In this document: piece by piece, positions 19,144 to 27,411 of the stretch
Layout: the number at the start of each line of letters is the position of its first letter
How positions within the stretch are numbered: the first letter of the stretch is position 1
Assembly: GCA_021201395.1 (NCBI GenBank)
Contig: JAJQFB010000021.1
Coordinates: 1-52,690, forward strand
DNA from: Clostridiales bacterium
Lineage (GTDB): Bacteria > Bacillota > Clostridia > Lachnospirales > CAG-274
Direction: 5' to 3'
DNA: 52,690 nt
The notes under the pieces: model-generated
What the model was told of the DNA's origin: nothing
The model's database searches: none
The model's input: only the letters and a program-made list of their open reading frames with translations
Position numbers and translations under genes: made by a program

Positions 19144-19178
19144 ATTATACAGCTTTCCATAGATGAAATTTATCGAAA
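19144..19178 (-). promoter_or_regulatory. Candidate spoIIG promoter with Spo0A-like box
   Basis: Minus strand: TATAAT at 19144-19149, about 30 bases before the spoIIGA ATG. A sequence TTTCGATAAA (19169-19178) differs by one base from the Spo0A-box core (TTCGACA) and sits where a -35 box would fall at 22-base spacing. The Bacillus spoIIG promoter has just such a long spacer with 0A boxes over the -35 region. Confidence 0.42.
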
Positions 19179-19245
19179 CCGGCGGATAAAAGCCCTTAAA
19201 CAAATTACTCTTTTTGATATTTTACACTCTTATATTTCAAACTAT

Positions 19246-19776
19246 TTACCCCCATACAACCTTGCATATAAATATGCTGGCAATAACCCCCGCAAAATTG
19301 GCAGTCAAAGCTCCCCACAGTGTATATCTTGTTTTTGTAATCTTAACCGACATAAAATAAACGCTCATTGTGTAAAAAACCGTTTCCGTACAGCTCATCA
19401 TAACGGAAACAAGCCTGCCTATGTAGCTGTCGGGGCCGTGCTGTTTAAACAGGTCAAGGAGGATTCCCGTGGAAGCGGAGGAGGAAACAAGCCGCATAAG
19501 TGTTAAAGGAACAAGCTCTGAGGGGTAGTGTATAAGGCCTGTTAAGGGAGATATAAGCTCGCTGAATATTGTCAAGGCTCCCGAGGCCCTCAAAATTCCC
19601 ACAGCCATCATAAGCCCCACAAGTGTGGGCATAATATCCACGGCACACTTCATACCGTCTACAGCCCCCTCTATAAAGGCATCATATACCTTTACGCCCT
19701 TTGAAATTCCATGGGAAATTATTACAACAAACACAAGAGGAAGCATAAGATTGGATATAACAATCAGTATCTGCAT
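19246..19776 (-). CDS. spmB: Spore maturation protein B
   Basis: Membrane protein needed for proper dehydration of the spore core. The 176-residue protein has four or five hydrophobic segments and the family's nucleoside-recognition (Gate) motif region D-I-M-P-T-L-V-G-L-M, followed by T-L-M-R-L-V-S-S-S-A-S-T-G. Near the end is M-S-C-T-E-T-V-F-Y-T-M-S-V-Y-F. Its start overlaps the spmA stop by 13 bases. The pair spmA-spmB is a standard sporulation operon. Confidence 0.94.
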   Translation of the reverse strand: MQILIVISNLMLPLVFVVIISHGISKGVKVYDAFIEGAVDGMKCAVDIMPTLVGLMMAVGILRASGALTIFSELISPLTGLIHYPSELVPLTLMRLVSSSASTGILLDLFKQHGPDSYIGRLVSVMMSCTETVFYTMSVYFMSVKITKTRYTLWGALTANFAGVIASIFICKVVWG

Positions 19777-20354
19777 TTTCTATACCTCACCTCTATTATT
19801 TTAATAACCGCTATTCCCGTTATTGTGGAAACAAGGGTGGCAAATAAACCCGGCCCTATAATTTCCGAGGGGTTTGCAGAGTTAAACTGGCTTCTGTAGG
19901 CAATAATATTAACCGAAACAAGCTGCAGAGAGGACATATTGAAAACCATAAACATACACATAGCCCTGCTTGCCTTGTCCTTTTCGGGGTTTAGGGTCTG
20001 AAGCTCTTTCATAGCCAAAAGCCCTGCCGGAGTAGCCGCCCACCCGAGCCCCAGCATATTGGCTATAACGTTTGTTGCTATATGCTTCATTGCCTTATGT
20101 TTAGGGGGAACATCGGGAAACAAAAACCTCAAAAAGGGCATTATCTTCTCCGCCATAAGGTCTATAAGCCCGGAACGCTCCCCTATTTTCATAAGCCCCG
20201 TCCACATAGACAAAACCCCTGCCATTACAATAATAACGTTTACGGCCTCCTTAGCCGAGTCTATGGCTCCGTTTGTTGCCGCCTCAAGGTTCCCCGTAAA
20301 AGCCGCCGTAAGTATTCCCCAAAAAATCATACCTGCCCAAAGATAATTAAGCAT
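19764..20354 (-). CDS. spmA: Spore maturation protein A
   Basis: Partner of SpmB in spore core dehydration. The 196-residue integral membrane protein opens M-L-N-Y-L-W-A-G-M-I. It carries the Gate domain with M-W-T-G-L-M-K-I-G-E-R-S-G-L near 50 and the conserved N-M-L-G-L-G-W-A-A-T-P-A-G-L near 115, followed by N-T/F-N-M-S-S-L-Q-L. It is divergent from abrB, with a 216-base spacer that contains the abrB promoter. Confidence 0.94.
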   Translation of the reverse strand: MLNYLWAGMIFWGILTAAFTGNLEAATNGAIDSAKEAVNVIIVMAGVLSMWTGLMKIGERSGLIDLMAEKIMPFLRFLFPDVPPKHKAMKHIATNVIANMLGLGWAATPAGLLAMKELQTLNPEKDKASRAMCMFMVFNMSSLQLVSVNIIAYRSQFNSANPSEIIGPGLFATLVSTITGIAVIKIIEVRYRKCRY

Positions 20355-20488
20355 ATTTTTCCCCTTAACAAACTATATTTTATAACAGTATATTTTATAA
20401 AAAAGACTGAAATAACCTGAAAGCTTCGCCCTGTTTTTCCATCATTACCCACTTTTCTTATTTTTTCTCATTTTTTCTCAAAAAAGTG

Positions 20489-20517
20489 TTGACAAATTAT
20501 GGGAGCTGGTGTAAAAT
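20489..20517 (+). promoter_or_regulatory. Sigma-A promoter of the abrB operon
   Basis: TTGACA (20489-20494), a 17-base spacer and TAAAAT (20512-20517): consensus -35, one mismatch in the -10. Start of transcription would be about 45 bases before the abrB ATG. This is the only clear promoter in the 216-base gap between spmA and abrB. Confidence 0.75.
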
Positions 20518-20570
20518 AAGAAATGTAAGCAAAAAGACTTAATTCTAAATTATTAAAGGAGTGCATTAAG

Positions 20571-20834
20571 ATGAAACCAACAGGTATCGTAAGAAACGTA
20601 GACGAACTCGGAAGAATTGTTCTTCCCAAAGAACTCAGAACCATTCTCTCTATAGATGTTAAAACACCTATGGAAATTTTTACAGACAATGACACTATAG
20701 TTTTAAGAAAGTATGAGCCTGCCGATATTTTTACGGGCGAAATGACCGGCCTTGTGGATTATGAGGGCAAGAAAGTTTCAAGAGCAAACATTCTTAAGCT
20801 TTGTGAACTTGCAGGTATTAAAGTAGCCGAATAA
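20571..20834 (+). CDS. abrB: AbrB/MazE-type transition-state regulator
   Basis: DNA-binding regulator of the AbrB/Abh/SpoVT family, 87 residues. The N-terminal swapped-hairpin domain (residues 1-50) has the classic K-P-T-G-I-V-R-N-V-D-E-L-G-R-I-V-L-P-K-E-L-R pattern. The C-terminal 35 residues resemble the oligomerisation part of AbrB-like proteins. AAAGGAG precedes the ATG. In relatives AbrB represses stationary-phase genes until Spo0A shuts it off. Here it leads a four-gene operon with an envelope-stress-like protein and a signal peptidase. Confidence 0.92.
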   Translation: MKPTGIVRNVDELGRIVLPKELRTILSIDVKTPMEIFTDNDTIVLRKYEPADIFTGEMTGLVDYEGKKVSRANILKLCELAGIKVAE

Positions 20835-20848
20835 GGAGATGTTAATCA

Positions 20849-21202
20849 GTGAAAGAGGAAAGACTTTTAGTTTTAAATATGCTTAACGAGGGAAAGATAA
20901 ATACCGAAGAGGCTTGTAAGCTTTTGGAAGCTTTAGGCTCTTCCGCTCAAAGCGGTGAATTCGGCGAAAAAGTGTCAAAATATGCAGACAGCTTTAAGAA
21001 AAAAGCGGTTAAGCTTGCAAAAAATGCAGAACCAACCGTTAAAAAATATGCCGAAGCTGTAGGCGAAAAATTCGAAGATATAAAAAGCGGCATAAAAAAC
21101 AAGACAAAGTCCGATAATATCGACGAAGAAAATATTGTTGTAGACGAAACGGAAACCGACGGCGAAGCTGAGGATAACTCAGACGATGATTCAAACGCTT
21201 AA
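20849..21202 (+). CDS. LiaX/YvlB-like N-terminal SHOCT-type domain protein
   Basis: A 117-residue acidic/basic soluble protein. Residues 2-30 read E-E-R-L-L-V-L-N-M-L-N-E-G-K-I-N-T-E-E-A, then C-K-L-L-E-A-L: the short two-helix pattern found at the N-terminus of LiaX/YvlB envelope-stress proteins and related SHOCT-like domains. The middle is Lys/Ala-rich helix and the last 30 residues are nearly all acidic. The rest of LiaX (beta-helical C-terminal domain) is missing. The start is GTG, ten bases after AAGGAG. Cotranscribed with abrB and lepB; function not known. Confidence 0.75.
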   Translation: MKEERLLVLNMLNEGKINTEEACKLLEALGSSAQSGEFGEKVSKYADSFKKKAVKLAKNAEPTVKKYAEAVGEKFEDIKSGIKNKTKSDNIDEENIVVDETETDGEAEDNSDDDSNA

Positions 21203-21218
21203 GAATAAGGGTGTTTAA

Positions 21219-21854
21219 ATGAAAGACGAAAAATATAATCAGGAAAATGAAATAACAGCGGATGCTGCGGAAATAACCGAAACAGCCGAGGGTTCCGGAG
21301 ATGAAAAGGGCAAAAAAGACATTAAAAAGACTGTTTTTAAGGAAATAATAAGCTGGGCAAAGACCATACTTGCCGCTCTTGTTTTCGCTTATCTTATAAC
21401 AACCTTTATAATAGTAAATGCCCAGGTTCCCTCCGGCTCAATGAAAGACACAATAAACGAAGGCGACAGGCTTGTGGCAAACCGCCTTTCCTATCTTTTC
21501 AGCGACCCCCAAAGGTTCGACATAGTTGTTTTCAAATTCCCCGACAATGAGGATCTCTACTATATAAAGAGAATAATAGGTCTGCCGGGGGAGACCGTCG
21601 AAATTAAAGACGGAAAGGTCTATATTGACGGCTCCGAAGAACCTCTTGACGATTCCTTTATAAAGGAGCCTATGTATGTTGAAGCGGACACCGTTTACGA
21701 AGTCCCCGAGGACAGCTACTTTATGCTGGGGGACAACAGAAACAACTCCGCCGATTCAAGAAAATGGGTAAACAAATATGTCAAACGCAATAAAATCTTA
21801 GGCAAGGCAATTTTTAAGTATTACCCCGGCTTTGAGCTTTTGACAGACAAATAA
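21219..21854 (+). CDS. lepB: Type I signal peptidase
   Basis: Cleaves signal peptides from exported proteins at the outer face of the membrane. The 211-residue protein begins with about 45 acidic/polar cytoplasmic residues and has one membrane span (about 48-68). The catalytic Ser is in V-P-S-G-S-M near 75 and the general-base Lys in Y-Y-I-K-R-I-I-G-L-P-G-E near 115. Box D/E G-D-N-R-N-N-S-A-D-S-R is near 175. Size and single span match the SipS-type Gram-positive enzyme. AAGGGTG precedes the ATG. Confidence 0.96.
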   Translation: MKDEKYNQENEITADAAEITETAEGSGDEKGKKDIKKTVFKEIISWAKTILAALVFAYLITTFIIVNAQVPSGSMKDTINEGDRLVANRLSYLFSDPQRFDIVVFKFPDNEDLYYIKRIIGLPGETVEIKDGKVYIDGSEEPLDDSFIKEPMYVEADTVYEVPEDSYFMLGDNRNNSADSRKWVNKYVKRNKILGKAIFKYYPGFELLTDK

Positions 21855-21874
21855 CTAAAAAGGAGATTTAAACT

Positions 21875-22081
21875 ATGGCTCAGGTAACAAAGGAAACCAT
21901 AATAGCTGATGTGTTAAAAATAGACAGAGGCGCTGTACCCATTCTTATGATGAGCGGTATGCACTGCATAGGCTGCCCCTCCGCCCAGGCGGAAAGCCTT
22001 GAAGAGGCCTGCTTCGTCCACGGCATAGACGTAGACCCTGTAGTAGACCAACTTAACAGCTATTTCAAAACACTTGAATAA
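21875..22081 (+). CDS. DUF1858 (hybrid-cluster-protein-associated disulfide) domain protein
   Basis: A 68-residue soluble protein that is all DUF1858. It has T-I-A/I-D-V-L near residue 10 and the redox-type pair in G-M-H-C-I-G-C-P-S-A near 29-36, followed by S-L-E-E-A-C and a helical end. In relatives the C-x-x-C is thought to be redox-active or to carry sulfur; no pathway can be named. An AAGGAG ribosome site precedes it, and the operon terminator follows 19 bases after its stop. Confidence 0.9.
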   Translation: MAQVTKETIIADVLKIDRGAVPILMMSGMHCIGCPSAQAESLEEACFVHGIDVDPVVDQLNSYFKTLE

Positions 22082-22099
22082 AAAAACACAAAAAAACAA

Positions 22100-22140
22100 G
22101 CTGCCGCAAAACACAAAAATGCTTTGCGGCAGCCTTTTTT
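22100..22140 (+). terminator. Rho-independent terminator after the abrB-lepB operon
   Basis: Perfect 11-bp stem (22100-22110 with 22123-22133, GCTGCCGCAAA type), 12-base loop, then a T-run. A-rich sequence on the other side means the hairpin could also end transcripts of the convergent ABC exporter operon, whose last stop is at 22166. Confidence 0.9.
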
Positions 22141-22165
22141 CTTCATTGAAACAAATATTCAGTCT

Positions 22166-24058
22166 TTAACTCTGTTCAAGCCGGCCTGTGTAAAGCTGCC
22201 AGTAGACGCCCTTTTCCTTTATGAGCTTTTCGTGGTTTCCTCTTTCTATGATTCTGCCCTGATCCATAACCATAATAACGTCCGAGTTCTTTATGGTGGA
22301 AAGTCTGTGGGCGATTACGAAAACAGTTCTGCCTTTCATAAGAGAGTCCATACCGCCCTGAACAATTTTCTCCGTTCTGGTGTCTATAGAGGAGGTAGCC
22401 TCGTCAAGTATTAACGCCGGAGGATTGGCCACAGCGGCTCTGGCGATTGAGAGAAGCTGTCTTTGACCCTGAGAAAGGTTGGCACCGTTGCCCGTAAGCA
22501 TAGTGTCATAGCCCTCAGGCAGCCTCTTTACAAAATCGTGGGCTCCTGCCAGCTTAGAAGCGGCAATAACCTCCGAATCCGTAGCGTCAAGCTTTCCGTA
22601 GCGTATATTTTCCATAACCGTACCCGTGAAAAGGCTTGTGTCCTGCAAAACCATACCGAGGGAACGGCGAAGCTCGCTTTTCTTGATTTTGTTTACGTTT
22701 ATGCCGTCATACCTTATCTTTCCGTCCTGTATGTCGTAAAAACGGTTTATAAGGTTTGTAATGGTTGTCTTTCCGGCGCCGGTAGCCCCTACAAAGGCCA
22801 CCTTTTCGCCGGGCTTTGCGTAAACCTCTATGTCGTGGAGGACAATCTTGTCGGGGTTATAGCCGAAGTCAACCTTATCGAGAACCATTTCCCCCTGTAA
22901 AAGCTTATATTCAACTACCCCCGTACTCTTGTGCTTATATTTCCAAGCCCAGACTCCTGTTCTTATGGGCGTTTCCTCTATTTCTCCGCCGGGCTTAAAT
23001 TTAGCCCTTACAAGGGAAACATCTCCCTCGCCGGGTTCAGGCTCTTCGTCAAGAAGTTCGAAAATTCTCTCCGCCCCGGCCAAAGCCATAACAATGGAGT
23101 TAATCTGCTGTGACATATTTGAAACAGGCATATTAAAGCTTCTGTTAAGCTGCAAAAATGAAGCCAAGCCCCCCACGGTAAAGCCGCCGAAGCCGCCTAT
23201 AGCAAGAACGGAGCCGAAAATAGCTATAAAAACATAGCTTAAATTGCCTATGTTGGCAAGAATAGGCATAAGAATATTTGCGAAGCGGTTTGCGTTGCTT
23301 GCGGCGTCGAAAAGCTCCTCGTTTATTTTGGAGAAGTCCTTAATGCTTTCCTGCTCGTGACAGAAAACCTTGACAACCTTCTGCCCCTCTATAAGCTCCT
23401 CTATATAGCCGTTTACCTCCCCAAGCTTCCTCTGCTGTTTAACGAAATATTTTCCGCTTATTCCGGCAACCTTTCTGGCCGTAAAGACCATAATACAGGC
23501 CATTATAAGATTTACACAGGCAAGAGGAACACTTAAGAAAAACATACAGCAGACAACGCTTATAATTGTCATCGAACCGTTTATAATCTGGGGCATACTC
23601 TGGCTTATAAGCTGTCTTAGGGTGTCTGTATCGTTTGTGTAAATACTCATTATATCCCCGTGGGCATGAGTATCAAAATATTTTATGGGAAGGCTTTCCA
23701 TGTGCTTAAACATTTCCTGCCTTAAATTTTTGATTGTTCCCTGTGTAATTCCGACAACTATCCTGTTATAGGTGTATGAAGCCGCAACACCGCAGGCATA
23801 AATAGCCGCCGTTCTCATAACAGCCCCCAAAAGAGCCGAAAAATCATCAGAGACGCCGTTTAAAATAGGAGTGATATAGTCGTCTATAAGGCTCTTCATA
23901 AACATAGTTCCGTTTACGTTTGCAAGGGCACTTATCAAAATAAGGATAATTACAAGTATACACTGTACCTTAAAGCCCGAAAAAATGTACTTTAAAAGTC
24001 TTGTGAAAATTTTGCCGGGGTTCTTTGCCCTTTTTCTTTTTTCATTCATTTCAGCCAT
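22166..24058 (-). CDS. ABC exporter subunit with canonical ATP site (heterodimeric multidrug type)
   Basis: A 630-residue half-transporter: about six membrane spans (residues 30-320), then a nucleotide-binding domain. Walker A is G-A-T-G-A-G-K-T-T, the signature L-S-Q-G-Q-R-Q, and Walker B ends L-I-L-D-E-A-T-S with the catalytic Glu. The H-loop is I-A-H-R-L-S-T. About 50 extra residues (near 345-395) lie between membrane and ATPase parts. It follows the next subunit by one shared base and pairs with it; together they resemble BmrCD/YheHI-type exporters. Substrate unknown; drugs or peptides are likely, given the MarR regulator. Confidence 0.92.
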   Translation of the reverse strand: MAEMNEKRKRAKNPGKIFTRLLKYIFSGFKVQCILVIILILISALANVNGTMFMKSLIDDYITPILNGVSDDFSALLGAVMRTAAIYACGVAASYTYNRIVVGITQGTIKNLRQEMFKHMESLPIKYFDTHAHGDIMSIYTNDTDTLRQLISQSMPQIINGSMTIISVVCCMFFLSVPLACVNLIMACIMVFTARKVAGISGKYFVKQQRKLGEVNGYIEELIEGQKVVKVFCHEQESIKDFSKINEELFDAASNANRFANILMPILANIGNLSYVFIAIFGSVLAIGGFGGFTVGGLASFLQLNRSFNMPVSNMSQQINSIVMALAGAERIFELLDEEPEPGEGDVSLVRAKFKPGGEIEETPIRTGVWAWKYKHKSTGVVEYKLLQGEMVLDKVDFGYNPDKIVLHDIEVYAKPGEKVAFVGATGAGKTTITNLINRFYDIQDGKIRYDGINVNKIKKSELRRSLGMVLQDTSLFTGTVMENIRYGKLDATDSEVIAASKLAGAHDFVKRLPEGYDTMLTGNGANLSQGQRQLLSIARAAVANPPALILDEATSSIDTRTEKIVQGGMDSLMKGRTVFVIAHRLSTIKNSDVIMVMDQGRIIERGNHEKLIKEKGVYWQLYTGRLEQS

Positions 24059-25785
24059 TACTCATCATCCTCCCCTTTAAGCTGTGACTCGTAAACCTCT
24101 CTGTAAATGCCGTTTGTCCTGAGAAGCTCCTCGTGGGTTCCGAAGCCGTTTACCTCTCCGCCCTCAAGAACCAAAATTCTGTCTGCGTCCTGAACGGAGG
24201 TAATTCTCTGGGCGATTATGAGCTTTGTTGTGTCGGGAATCTGCTCCCTGAAAGCTTTTCTTATCATAGCGTCGGTCTTGGTGTCAACCGCCGAGGTGGA
24301 GTCGTCCAAAATAAGAATTTTAGGCTTCATAAGCAGGGCTCTGGCGATACAAAGTCTCTGCTTCTGGCCGCCGGAAACATTGCTGCCCCCCTGTTCTATC
24401 CATGTATCGTAGCCGTCGGGCATAGCCGAAACAAACTCGTCCGCCTGTGCATATTCACAGGCCCTCTTTATTTCCTCGTCCGTTGCGTCCTTGTTTCCCC
24501 AGCGGAGATTGTCCTTAACCGTTCCCGAGAAAAGTACGTTTTTCTGTAAAACCATAGCCACCTTGCTTCTCAGGGCGTCAAGTTCATAATTTTTAACATT
24601 GAGACCGCCGACAGAAACCTCTCCCTCTGTAGCATCGTAAAGCCTGGGTATAAGCTGCACAAGGGTGGATTTTGAAGAACCGGTACCGCCTATAATTCCT
24701 ATGGTTTCCCCTGATTTTATGCTTATATTTATATTTGTAAGGCAGTTGTTTCCACCCTTTTTGTAGGCAAAGCTTACGTCCTTAAATTCTATTGAGCCGT
24801 CCTTAACCTCCTTAACGCTGTCAAGAGGCGCCGCAAGGTCTGTCCTTTCGTTTATAACCTCTGCAATACGCTCCCCCGAGGCCTTCGACATAGCCACCAT
24901 AGTAAACACCATTGAAATCATCATAAGGCTTGTAAGAATATTCATTGTGTAGGTAAAAAGGCTCATAAGCTGACCCGTTGTAAGAGTGTCGGAAACAATC
25001 ATTTTAGCCCCTACCCAGGAAACAAGGAGGATACAGGTGTAAACCGCAAACTGCATAACGGGCATATTTGCAACAATAAGATTTTCCGCCTTAACAGACA
25101 TATTGTATACATTTTCGGCCGCAATATTAAACTTCTTTGTTTCATATTCCTCTCTTACATAGGCCTTAACTGTTCTTATACCGCTTATGTTTTCCTGAGT
25201 ACTTGCGTTTAAATCGTCATATCTCTTAAACATCTGTTTAAAATAAACGTGGGCTCTTGTCATTATAAAATAGAGAACACAGGCCAAAAATATTATGGCT
25301 GCAAGATATATAAGGGAAATCGTGGGCTTAATTATAATCGTCATTATAAAGGCGCATACAAGCATAAGCGGTGCCCTGACACAGATTCTTATAATCATCT
25401 GATATGAATTTTGAACGTTTGTAACGTCGGTGGTAAGCCTTGTTATAAGGCCCGAGGTTGAATATTTGTCCAAATTGGAGAAAGAATAATGCTGAATGTT
25501 GTTAAACATTGCCTTTCTCAAATTTTTTGCAAAGCCCGTAGAGGCTATAGCCGCAAAATGCCCCGACATAGCACCCCCGATAAGACTCAAAACCGCTGCA
25601 GCAATCATAACCGAGCCTATTATAACAACCATTTTTAAGTTTCCTGCGCTGACCCCCATATCTACGATTTTAGACATCAAAAAGGGAATCAAAATCTCCA
25701 TAAAAACCTCTAAAGCCACAAGGGCAGGTGCAAGAAGAGTATATTTTTTATATTCCTTAATTTCCGCCATTAATGTTTTTAACAT
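24058..25785 (-). CDS. ABC exporter subunit with degenerate ATP site
   Basis: A 575-residue half-transporter, six membrane spans then ATPase. Its Walker A is G-G-T-G-S-S-K-S-T. The signature V-S-G-G-Q-K-Q is intact, but Walker B ends L-I-L-D-D-S-T-S with Asp where the catalytic Glu belongs. The H-loop reads I-A-Q-R-I-T-S, Gln for His. Such paired losses mark the non-hydrolysing site of asymmetric heterodimeric exporters, where the partner supplies the working site. It lies between the MarR gene (3-base gap) and the canonical subunit. Confidence 0.93.
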   Translation of the reverse strand: MLKTLMAEIKEYKKYTLLAPALVALEVFMEILIPFLMSKIVDMGVSAGNLKMVVIIGSVMIAAAVLSLIGGAMSGHFAAIASTGFAKNLRKAMFNNIQHYSFSNLDKYSTSGLITRLTTDVTNVQNSYQMIIRICVRAPLMLVCAFIMTIIIKPTISLIYLAAIIFLACVLYFIMTRAHVYFKQMFKRYDDLNASTQENISGIRTVKAYVREEYETKKFNIAAENVYNMSVKAENLIVANMPVMQFAVYTCILLVSWVGAKMIVSDTLTTGQLMSLFTYTMNILTSLMMISMVFTMVAMSKASGERIAEVINERTDLAAPLDSVKEVKDGSIEFKDVSFAYKKGGNNCLTNINISIKSGETIGIIGGTGSSKSTLVQLIPRLYDATEGEVSVGGLNVKNYELDALRSKVAMVLQKNVLFSGTVKDNLRWGNKDATDEEIKRACEYAQADEFVSAMPDGYDTWIEQGGSNVSGGQKQRLCIARALLMKPKILILDDSTSAVDTKTDAMIRKAFREQIPDTTKLIIAQRITSVQDADRILVLEGGEVNGFGTHEELLRTNGIYREVYESQLKGEDDE

Positions 25786-25788
25786 AAT

Positions 25789-26283
25789 TTAATCTCCCAA
25801 CCTCTCTTTCCGTAAAATACCTTTACTGTTTAAGTTTTGAGCCATTCTCAATAAATACTCGTATACCGCTTCGATTTCCTCCTCGGAAAAACCCGAACAA
25901 AGTGTTTCTCCCATGTCCGTAAGTGTGCCGTCAACCCTTTCCAAGCACTTAAATCCGTTTTGTGTCAGCTTAATCTGTTTATATCTCCTGTCCTTTTTGC
26001 TTTCGCAAAAGCAAATAAAGCCTTTGGCCTCAAGCCTTTTGAGTATTCCGGTTATTGTCGGTCTTGAAAGACCGAACTGACGTTCCAGATCTATAGGATT
26101 AATCTCGTCACTTGTATGTGTTTTTAAAAAAAACATAGTCATAGACTGGGAAACCGTTATATTTTCCTCGGCTATTTTATTGTTCAGGTTTTTTTCAAAC
26201 AGCAAATGAATATTTTTAATTGCTATAGATATTTTATGCTTTGTTTCCAAGGAATTAAAGAAATCGGCATTAAACCGCTCCAA
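25789..26283 (-). CDS. MarR-family transcriptional regulator
   Basis: A 164-residue winged-helix protein. The recognition region reads I-D-L-E-R-Q-F-G-L-S-R-P-T-I-T-G-I-L-K-R-L near residues 80-100. The wing follows with the diagnostic D-R-R-Y-K-Q-I-K-L-T-Q-N-G. It is the first gene of an operon with the two exporter subunits, so it most likely controls them and itself, releasing DNA when the exporter's substrate or a signal binds. A consensus promoter and a short palindrome lie directly upstream. Confidence 0.92.
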   Translation of the reverse strand: MERFNADFFNSLETKHKISIAIKNIHLLFEKNLNNKIAEENITVSQSMTMFFLKTHTSDEINPIDLERQFGLSRPTITGILKRLEAKGFICFCESKKDRRYKQIKLTQNGFKCLERVDGTLTDMGETLCSGFSEEEIEAVYEYLLRMAQNLNSKGILRKERLGD

Positions 26284-26308
26284 TCCGACACCCCTCTCTT
26301 TAAATACG

Positions 26309-26318
26309 TAGCAAGCTA
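26309..26318 (-). promoter_or_regulatory. Candidate MarR operator
   Basis: Inverted repeat TAGC-TT-GCTA immediately downstream of the -10 box, where a bound repressor would block transcription start. Autoregulation from such a site is usual for MarR operons, but the dyad is short and could be chance. Confidence 0.35.
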
Positions 26319-26347
26319 ATTATAATATACCTCTCCCCCTTTGTCAA
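26319..26347 (-). promoter_or_regulatory. Sigma-A promoter of the marR-ABC exporter operon
   Basis: Minus strand: TTGACA (26342-26347), 17-base spacer and TATAAT (26319-26324), a perfect consensus match. The marR ATG follows about 35 bases downstream. A promoter this strong would normally need a repressor. Confidence 0.8.
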
Positions 26348-26381
26348 TACCCCTTTTCTCTCTTTCATGTTCTTTAATCTT

Positions 26382-27311
26382 TTATTTTATGCCTTTTTCT
26401 TTGGCCCACCCGCTTATTTTTCTGTATATCGGCAGGTCTAAGCCGTATTTTTCCCCGAGAGAAACAACCCTGTGTATAAGACCCTCTGTTTCCGAGGCGT
26501 GACCCTTTAAAACGTCCCTGTGGAGGGAGGTGGTTGAGTCGTTGGGCATACTGCTGCCTATGTTAAGGTTTTTCTCCGCAAGGCCGTCCCCTAAGTCTAT
26601 GCCCATAGCCCTGCCTAAATCTCTTATTTCATTTGTAAGCTGCATATAGGTATCCCTTACAGCCCCCTCTTTTTTCCTTATGTCTCCCACTCTTGCGTCA
26701 TAATAGACAAGAGCCGCCCCCATAGGGGAAATAAGACTGAATTTAAGAAGAGCAACCTTTTCTATTTCAGGCTCAAAATAGGTTTCAACCCCGGCTTCCT
26801 TAAGCTCTTTTTTAATTTGGCAAACCTTTTTCTCGTTTGTCTTTTCCTGACCCTTTCTGTAGCCGAAATTTATCCTGAATATAAGGTTTTCAGAGGGCAG
26901 GCTTATAACCCCGGCTTCCTTAATAAAGCTGTAGATGTAAATGCAGCCGTCAAGAACCGTTACCTCCGGCAAACTCTCCTGTAAGACAGCTCCTGTTCCG
27001 AAAACATTCAGAATGGGAATAACCACGGTTTCAGAGCCGCAGGCACGCTTTAAAAGGGGCAAAATACTCTCAAGGGAATAATATTTAACGCATACAAAGA
27101 CAACGTCCGGCCTGCCGTTATAGTCCTCCGCCGTGGATACTCCCGTTTTAACCGTAAAGCTGTCCCTTGCTCTTTCTATTGTAATGCCTTTCTCCTTTAT
27201 GGCCTCAAGGTGTTTTCCTCTCGCTATAAACGTAACATCATTTCCGCTTTTAGCAAGATAAGCCCCTATACAGCCGCCTGTTCCTCCTGCACCAATAATC
27301 AAATATTTCAT
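26382..27311 (-). CDS. Ketopantoate reductase family protein (2-dehydropantoate 2-reductase-like)
   Basis: A 309-residue NAD(P)H-dependent reductase. The Rossmann motif G-A-G-G-T-G-G-C-I-G is at residues 7-16, then F-I-A-R-G-K-H near 30. The C-terminal domain holds the catalytic Lys region K-V-A-L-L-K-F and the S-M-x-x-D-x-x-x-x-R pattern (S-S-M-P-N-D-S-T-T-S-L-H-R-D) typical of PanE. In PanE the product pantoate feeds coenzyme A. No other pantothenate genes are in the window and paralogues of broader specificity exist, so I leave the symbol open. Confidence 0.85.
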   Translation of the reverse strand: MKYLIIGAGGTGGCIGAYLAKSGNDVTFIARGKHLEAIKEKGITIERARDSFTVKTGVSTAEDYNGRPDVVFVCVKYYSLESILPLLKRACGSETVVIPILNVFGTGAVLQESLPEVTVLDGCIYIYSFIKEAGVISLPSENLIFRINFGYRKGQEKTNEKKVCQIKKELKEAGVETYFEPEIEKVALLKFSLISPMGAALVYYDARVGDIRKKEGAVRDTYMQLTNEIRDLGRAMGIDLGDGLAEKNLNIGSSMPNDSTTSLHRDVLKGHASETEGLIHRVVSLGEKYGLDLPIYRKISGWAKEKGIK

Positions 27312-27352
27312 AAACCTATTTCCTCCTGTTGTTATAAAGTATTGTAAGCTTT

Positions 27353-27397
27353 AAAAAGGCGTCTGCCTTATAACGGAAATTATAAGGGAAAGACGCC
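27353..27397 (-). terminator. Rho-independent terminator after ftsZ copy 1
   Basis: On the minus strand, G-G-C-G-T-C-T pairs with A-G-A-C-G-C-C. A second stem, CCTTATAA/TTATAAGG, lies inside it around a six-base loop; TTTTT follows. It separates ftsZ from the downstream reductase gene. Confidence 0.85.
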
Positions 27398-27411
27398 GAT
27401 ATATTTAAATA

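Noticed and set aside
24058..25785. Asp and Gln substitutions in the exporter ATP site considered as decay
   Set aside because: The rest of the subunit is intact and the partner site is canonical, which is the known pattern of asymmetric heterodimeric exporters.
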